Origin: Prorocentrum cordatum
Taxonomy: Eukaryota; Sar; Dinophyceae; Prorocentrales; Prorocentraceae
DNA: 53,500 bases
Assembly: GCA_963575745.1 (NCBI GenBank)
Contig: CAUYUJ010019361.1
Span: forward strand, 37,047-90,546
Reading direction: 5' to 3'
In this document: positions 48,421-53,500 of the stretch, piece by piece
Numbering within the stretch: the stretch's first letter is position 1
How the letters are laid out: each line of letters opens with the position of its first letter
Made by a program: the position numbers and the translations under genes
Notes under the pieces: generated by a model
Told to the model about the DNA's origin: nothing
Database searches by the model: none
What the model saw: only the letters and a program-made list of their open reading frames with translations

Positions 48421-49204
48421 GAGCCGTCCGAGGCCGCCGTCACAGGGGAGCCTCGGGGGCGGGCGGCGGGTTCACGTACGGATGCTTTGTCGGCGATGAC
48501 CCAGTCGCCAGCTCGACCCACTGACCTGGCGGGCCGCAAAGACGGACGCCACGCACCGCCCCGATGGGCGGGCAGGGGGCGGGCAGGGGCGCCAGAGGGG
48601 GCGGCGGACTGGGCGCGGGGGGGGGGGGAGACGTCGTCGTCGTCGGGAGGGGAGTCGGGAGGAGTGCAGGGCTGGATGCCCGCAGTGGCGTCGGAGGGGG
48701 CGTGGGGTCCAGGCGTGTCGGGCTCGGCGCCGCTGTCGCCAGCTTGGTCCGCCCCGCAGGGTGCGTCCGGCCGCTCGCGGCTGCAGTGCTGGGTGTTCGT
48801 CTGGCTGCCCACTGTCGTGCTGATGGAGTCCGGCGTGTTGCGCAAGGTCGAGCTGTCGGGGTCCGCCGTGCCGTTCGCAAGGTTGCTGCTGGAGTGTACG
48901 TCCCGCTGCTCGTGGTCGTGCAGCAGGAGTCCGTCGTCCTGCTCCCGACGGTGCTGCTTGCGTCCGTCCTGCTGTTCACGACCCCGCAGCTGGGATCCGC
49001 CCTGCCTTACGGCCGAGGCGACGAGGGCTCTTCGGGACGACCAGCGGTCGGAGGGTCCACCCCTTCACGGGCGCCCCAGGAAACCGGCCGTGGCGACGAG
49101 GGCTCTCCAGCACGCACAGCGGTGCCAGGATCTCCCCTTCCCATTCCGCGAGGGGACTCGTCTTGGGCGGAGGGTCTGCCCGCAGTTGCGAGCGAGTCTT
49201 CCCT

Positions 49205-49440
49205 GAGCGTGCCACAGCTCGGTCCCCCCGCGTGTTCCTGAACTCCCAGCTCGAACGTGCGGAACGGGAAGCCCGTGTAGAGCGCCCAATCGCACCGCTC
49301 GCCGCCCCTCTCCTCGTCCCCTTCCTCGTCCTCCCCGTCCTCCGCCTCCGTTCCTCCCTCCTGGGCGTCGCGCTGGGCAGCCAGATCTTCGAGCGCGGCC
49401 ACGGCGCGCCGAGTCCGTGACGTGCCGAATTCGTGACGCG
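49205..49440 (-). CDS. Possible exon: acidic stretch plus CDWAL motif
   Basis: Minus-strand frame with RRAVAALEDLAAQRDAQEGG, an acidic EDGEDEEGDEE run, then ERCDWALYTGFPFRTFELGV. The DNA GTGCGATTGGGCGCTCT is identical, in the same frame, to gene D's CDWALF, and both follow an acidic region. The frame is open from about 49795 to 49007, but only this part looks protein-like. Start, end and splicing cannot be fixed. Related exon, paralogous fragment or chance cannot be told apart from this window alone. Confidence 0.3.
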
Positions 49441-50475
49441 GATTGCCGAGTAGATCAGCCGGAGCTGTCCGAGAACGACTTGCACTCCTCCCCCACTCGT
49501 TTCTTTCCTCCCGCTCTCGCCTCCCGGAGGCGGAGCGCGGGCCAACCCTGCTGGGGTTGGCCTGCTTTCTGACTCCTCTGCCCGTCTCGTCCTCGCTCTC
49601 CCCCCGAAGAGTTCGGCCAGTCGGAGTTCCAGAGTTAGATCGCGGAGGGAAGCTGCGCTGGCTTGCAGACCTGAATTTCGCTGAAGCGGGTCGCCTGCCA
49701 GGAGATTCTGCCGCGCCTGCGCGGCAGCGGCTGGTGCCCCGGTCCTTCTTTCCTCCCGTCCCCGCTCTTGCCCGCGGGAGCCCGCCTTGTTGCACGGGTC
49801 GTTTTTTGGGTAATTGGTCACTGCATGGTTTAATGCATAGGTGAAGTGTCGCATTGTTGCTCTACTGGCCAGCCGTTGTCGGTTTCAGGGTGTTTGCTCT
49901 GGGCTGGGTGGTTGGAGGCCGTCCCCGAGGGTCTGGAGGGCCTCGGAAGGCGCTGGGGCGCAGTCTTGGGGAGTTGGCTGGGTCGGTTCGCTCGCCTTTC
50001 TGGCCTTCAGCCTTCCACCAGCTCCTCAGGGTGCCAAGCACCACACCGACTCAAGACAAGCTCATTATTTTGTACTTGAACTGTTCCGCCCTCTCTTCCT
50101 TCCTCCCCCTCCCCTCCCTGTCCCCCTTCTCCTCTTCTTTCCTGTTCTGCACGGGTTTTGTAGCTCTGCAGTTTCGGTTCCTGTTGTGTTCGCATTGTTT
50201 TTCTAATGCGAGTCTTATGTAGTGCGGCTGATTGGGCCCAGGGGTACATGAGCCACGACTGGTCGCCGAATGCCGAGGGCGGATGCTTGGCGGTAGACCC
50301 GGGCCGGAACAATTAGTGACCGTTTGTGTCAGCCAACTCTCGCAGGCCATTTGAAATTCAGCCTGCGGGATTCTCGATCCTCTGAGCTGGGAGTGTTTCG
50401 AGACTCTAGCAGTTCGTCCGGAAGTTCTCTCTTCCTTCGTCCTCCTCCTCTTCCTCTCCCTTGACTGCATTGGCG
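49441..50475. other. Unassigned spacer
   Basis: Lower GC than its surroundings, C/T-rich around 50085-50145 and 50430-50460. No coding signature on either strand and no tandem repeat. Confidence 0.45.
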
Positions 50476-51274
50476 TTACTCGGCCGGCCCTTTTTTCCTT
50501 GCCTTAGGTGCCGTGGGGCATTTCGTCGGAGGGGAGGCCCGACGTTGCCCCATCAGCAAGACTACTACTGCTGCACCTCGCCTTGTCATTGCGCCAAACA
50601 AAAAGAGCGCCCAATCGCACCAGACGGAGCCGGTCACGCCGTCCTCGATCATCTCCCTCTCGTCCGCGTCGTCGTACGCGTGGTCTTCCGCCGATTCCGC
50701 CACCACGTCCTGCCCCCCCCTCCTCGTCCTTCGCCTCCTCGTCAACCTCTGGCACCTCCTTCTCCGTCTCCTGCACCTTTTCTTGAACCACCTCTTGCAA
50801 GTCGTCGTCCGCGTCCTGCACCTCCTGCATCTCGTTGTTCTCATCCGGCTCGTCCACCTCGTATCCCTCGTGCGTGGAGCTTGTCAGGCCGCCCTGGAGG
50901 AAAATGCCGAAGGACGCCATCATGACCAGACGAACGGTGGCGATATCAGCCGCAAACTTCGACCATTCCGGCGCGGCGTCGCCGGGCGTAAGCACCATCC
51001 AGCCGGAGTCGTTCACCGCAGCATTGGTGCCAGCAGACCGATCGTAGAAAAGCTCGCAGGACGCACAATCCTCTACGATCGGCCCCGAAGTCACTGCGGC
51101 AACCCCGGAGATGGCGTCGGAGCCGTCAGGGATGTGTCCGAACAGACGTCCCGCGGACAGCGGCAGGTACCCAACCAGCTCGCCAGTACCCCCCTGCGCG
51201 CAGCACCACGTCGCAAATGTAGTGCTGCGGCCATGCTTCAGCTCGCCCTGGCGCTGGCGGGCGAAGTCATCCAT
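50476..51274 (-). CDS. Gene D: acidic coiled-coil protein with CxxC, frameshifted at a G run
   Basis: Strong protein-like codon pattern on the minus strand from the ATG at 51274. Residues 21-80 include TWCCAQGGTGELVGYLPLSA and D-C70-A-S-C73. Residues 112-129 are hydrophobic (ATVRLVMMASFGIFLQGG). Residues 138-185 are a very acidic, Gln/Glu-rich coiled coil (EVQDADDDLQEVVQEKVQET). At the 8-base G run (plus-strand C run 50713-50720) the good pattern switches frame and continues as DVVAESAEDHAYDDADEREM, then WCDWALFLFGAM, ending at 50476. The original frame ends at 50504 in low-quality sequence. The DNA upstream is open in frame through an Ala-rich part to an ATG at 52024, so the protein may be longer. 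No family recognised. Confidence 0.6.
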
Positions 51275-51990
51275 ATTACCGAACGCAGTGAGGCCAGCGG
51301 GATCCACCAAGCCAGCAGGACCTGCCGCGGGGGCACCGCCAGCCAGCCCGCGCGGCGCAGCTGGCCCAGCAGCGGCGGCGGCCGCGGCCGCCGCGGAGGC
51401 CGGGGCCGCCGACCAGGCCGAAGGCGCGGAGCTCTCGGCCGCACCAGCGGCGAGGGCGACGGCGGCGGCGTCCGCGACGAGGCGGCCCGCGGCGGCCAGG
51501 GCCGCCGAGAAGGCAGCAGCGGCGGCCAGGGCCGCGTCGGCGGCCAGGGCCGCGTCGGCGGCCGCCCTGGCAACGCAGCCGAGGGCCGCGGCCGCGGCGC
51601 CGCCAGCGGCGCCGTCGGCGCGGGCAGCGCGCGCGGCGGCCGCCGCGGCCTCTGGAGAGCCGGCGGCGCCCGCCGCGGTCCTGGGAGGGCCAGTGGCCAC
51701 GCTGGCGGCACCCAAGGGGGCCGCCAACAACAGCCCCGCCGTCGGGTCGGCAGGCAGTGCCACGGGCGCGGGCCGCAGCGGCCTGGCGCTGCCGCCGCCG
51801 CCGCGCCGAGCGGGTCTCCAGGACACGCAACGGAGAGGACGGGGGGCCCGCCCTTCCCAGCCTGCCCCTGGCGGCGCGGCCGAGGGCCGCGGTGGAGCCG
51901 GCTCGGCTCGACTTGAGCCAGAGCGGGTTGCGCCAGGCTGCGGACAGATGCGGACGCATCTGCGCAGGAGGATGTGGAAGATCATGACAA
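51275..51990. other. Ala-rich GC-rich open region upstream of gene D
   Basis: In frame with gene D on the minus strand; reads as poly-Ala-rich sequence (AAAAAAAAAGPAAPRGLAGG) from GGCC/GCC triplet repeats (51360-51640, unit GGCGGCCAGGGCC). From the ATG at 52024 it would begin MGSKLANILRRIVMIFHILL, a possible anchor. It may be a real N-terminal half or only GC-rich repeat that happens to be open. Confidence 0.4.
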
Positions 51991-52024
51991 TTCGACGAAG
52001 AATGTTAGCCAGCTTGGATCCCAT

Positions 52025-52410
52025 AAAGTGTGCTACTAGCGTTGCAAGTTGTGCAATAGATGTGGTGCAATGGATGTTGTGCAATATCAGCTGTGCGCTC
52101 GACGTTGTACCATGTATGTTGTACAACCTGTGGCGTGCAGCAAACTTGGTGCGATCATTGAAGCACAGTATATGCTGTGTGATATATGCTGGGCAATCTA
52201 CGTGGCGCAATCTGGATGCGCGACGTTTTGCGTGTCCTCCATGTTGTGCAATCTATGTGGGGCCGTGTATGTGGCGCAAACAACGTGGTGCAATCTGTGC
52301 CGTGCGCCCTATGTGGTGCGCAACCTATGTGGTGCAATCCATGTGGTTAAGCACGTTGTGCAATCTACGTCGTGCAACACCTGTTGTGCAATCCATGTTG
52401 GGCGGCGACG
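52025..52410. repeat. Degenerate TGTGCAATCTATGTGG repeat
   Basis: About 25 loose units of 15 bases, TGGTGCAATC(C/T)ATGT and GTGTGCAATCTACG, with much variation. Confidence 0.85.
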
Positions 52411-52600
52411 GGGGCAACAGACGCGGCGACCGACAGACTGACTCTGGCGACGGGCGGCGACGAGGCGGCGATGGGGCGGCGACGTCGGCACCGAACGCGG
52501 CGACCGACAGACAAGCCCAGACCACGGGCGGCGACGAGGCGGCGACGAGGCAGCGACGGGACGGCGACGGCGGCAACATAGCCGCCAAACCGACAGACAG
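52400..52600. repeat. GGCGACGAGGCGGCGACG repeat
   Basis: Units around GGCGGCGACG and CGACCGACAGAC, with GACAGACTGACTC, GACAGACAAGCCC and GACAGACAGACAC spaced 75-80 bases apart. Confidence 0.8.
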
Positions 52601-52735
52601 ACACAGTTTCCTAGCAACAAGCGAGAGCCCCTAAGTGCAAGCAGTGCTTGGGGAATCAGGAAGGAAGAGATAGGGAGAGGAGAGAGGCCTACATTCAGGA
52701 AGAGCTTGAACGCGCTGGGCCCCGTTCTGCCCTCA
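52601..52735. other. No feature seen
   Basis: Short spacer. Confidence 0.4.
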
Positions 52736-53235
52736 ACCTGGGCGCGGCACGGTTCGGCGCGGCACATGTTTCGCATTCTAGACCTTGGGCACAGCACGGC
52801 ACAGCACGCGGGCATTGCACGGCACATCTGTCGCAGTCTAGGTACGATGCTCGCTACGCCACGCCTTGCGCTTTCTGGGCCTTGGGCATGGCACGAGGGC
52901 ACGGCACGCCACACATCTCACGTTCTGGCACTCGGGCGCGGCACGGCGCGCCACGGCACGCGGGCATGGCGCGGCACGAGGCAGCTTTGGGCAGTATAGG
53001 TTCTCGGTGCTGCGCCGAACGGCACGACACACCTTTACGGCTCTGCAGGGCAGTGGCACACAGGCACGGCGCCGCACGGCACGGAGCATTTGCCCCGTCC
53101 CAGAACCTGGGCGCGGCCTGTGCGCACGGCACGGCACGCCATGGTACAGGGCACGTGCTTCCCATTCCAGAGCCTCGGCGCAGCATGGCACGGAACGCGG
53201 GCGCGGCACGGCGCAGCTCTGCATTCCGGCGGCAC
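52736..53235. repeat. GGCACGGCACGC degenerate satellite
   Basis: Loose units of 50-75 bases, each with GGCGCGGCACGGC, GGGCATGGC or GGCACAC and a TTCGCATTCT(A/G)G-like end (52770, 53190, 53240). Confidence 0.75.
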
Positions 53236-53500
53236 GTTCTTCGCATTCTGGGTCTTAGAAGCGGGCTGTCTTGAGCCACGCCAGACCGTTTGCAGCACTC
53301 GCTGTTCAGGGAATCGCGGCGACCGGGTTTGTGGCCAGCTCTGGGCCTTTTGAGGGGCTTTTCTGCGCCCCGTGACATTCCGACTGTAGGGCTCGAGAGG
53401 TCGGGAGGCCGTACTGACAGGATCGAGACGTCGAATACCCTTGGGCAGCTCCACACCCGATGTGGCAGAGGCCCGCCTTCCCCCCGGCGGTTCCGCAATG
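53236..53500. other. No feature seen
   Basis: Unique-looking sequence to the window end. Confidence 0.4.

Larger units (their letters stand above)
46905..49140. repeat. Long dispersed repeat, copy B (uninterrupted)
   Basis: Contiguous counterpart of 25925-26425 plus 27950-29560. It contains an array of about three 118-base units at 47520-47830 (GCGCACCGTGCGGGGAGGGC, CACCCAGTCGGTGCAAG), a small inserted element at 47869-47970, the conserved minus-strand ORF at 48047-48420, and a CTGCTGGAGTG-rich right end. Confidence 0.8.

Noticed and set aside
50150-50290. Possible tRNA-like stretch near GTAGCTCTGCAG...GGTTCCTG
   Set aside because: No acceptor-stem pairing and no consistent cloverleaf could be drawn.
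51900-51920. TGGCTCAAG on the minus strand upstream of gene D, matching the 3' end of the dinoflagellate spliced leader (a relict leader would mark a retroposed gene)
   Set aside because: Only nine bases match. The same stretch recurs in a related repeat at 29960 with a change in the motif (TGGCTCGAG), so it is part of a dispersed sequence, not a leader.
53271-53285. CTTGAGCCA, again like a reversed spliced-leader end
   Set aside because: Nine-base match only; no gene next to it.

Overview
The window most resembles nuclear DNA of a dinoflagellate. This is inferred from the sequence; no database was searched. The evidence is: (i) GC-rich DNA with very few genes in 53.5 kb; (ii) long simple-repeat and minisatellite arrays of many families; (iii) a decayed non-LTR retrotransposon with a gag-like coiled coil, an AP-type endonuclease, a reverse transcriptase with a xVDD motif and an RNase H-type tail; (iv) short genes without recognisable introns, three of which have a pyrimidine tract plus AG just upstream of the ATG, as expected for spliced-leader addition. 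No rRNA, tRNA, CRISPR array, bacterial operon or ribosome-binding-site architecture was seen.

Layout. 0.4-6.3 kb: a degenerate LINE-like element on the minus strand, broken by frameshifts, stops and simple-repeat insertions. 6.3-9.1 kb: GGA/TCC tracts, short degenerate repeats and a GGTCGG-rich satellite that ends in the tail of the 90-bp satellite element family. 9.5-12.1 kb: gene A (signal peptide plus PDZ-like domain) and gene B (three predicted membrane segments), embedded in TTGGGG-rich degenerate repeats and a foldback element. 12.2-17.5 kb: repeats (CCAAGA, CCCTATAG, a 1.6-kb CAGCCT array, a 73-bp repeat, GT) and satellite element 1. 18.0-18.5 kb: gene C, a small coiled-coil protein. 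18.7-25.8 kb: more simple repeats, including a 12-bp array of about 37 copies. 25.9-29.6 kb: copy A of a long dispersed repeat, split by a 370-bp satellite and a 78-bp T run. 33.6-38.1 kb: satellite elements 2 and 3, head to tail, with about 41 copies of a 90-bp unit. 38.6-46.2 kb: a cluster of foldback elements, several of which fold as T-shaped (three-way) hairpins. 46.9-49.1 kb: copy B of the long dispersed repeat. 49.2-52.0 kb: gene D on the minus strand (acidic coiled coil, homopolymer frameshift) and a possible relative. 52.0-53.2 kb: more degenerate tandem repeats.

No pathway links the four genes. The most interesting content is structural. One is a satellite-carrying element family with a conserved head, an expandable 90-bp array and a conserved tail. 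The other is a cluster of foldback elements, the best of which has a stem of about 56 bp and two perfect 9-bp side hairpins. Most long open frames in the window come from repeats with a period divisible by three and are not listed as genes.
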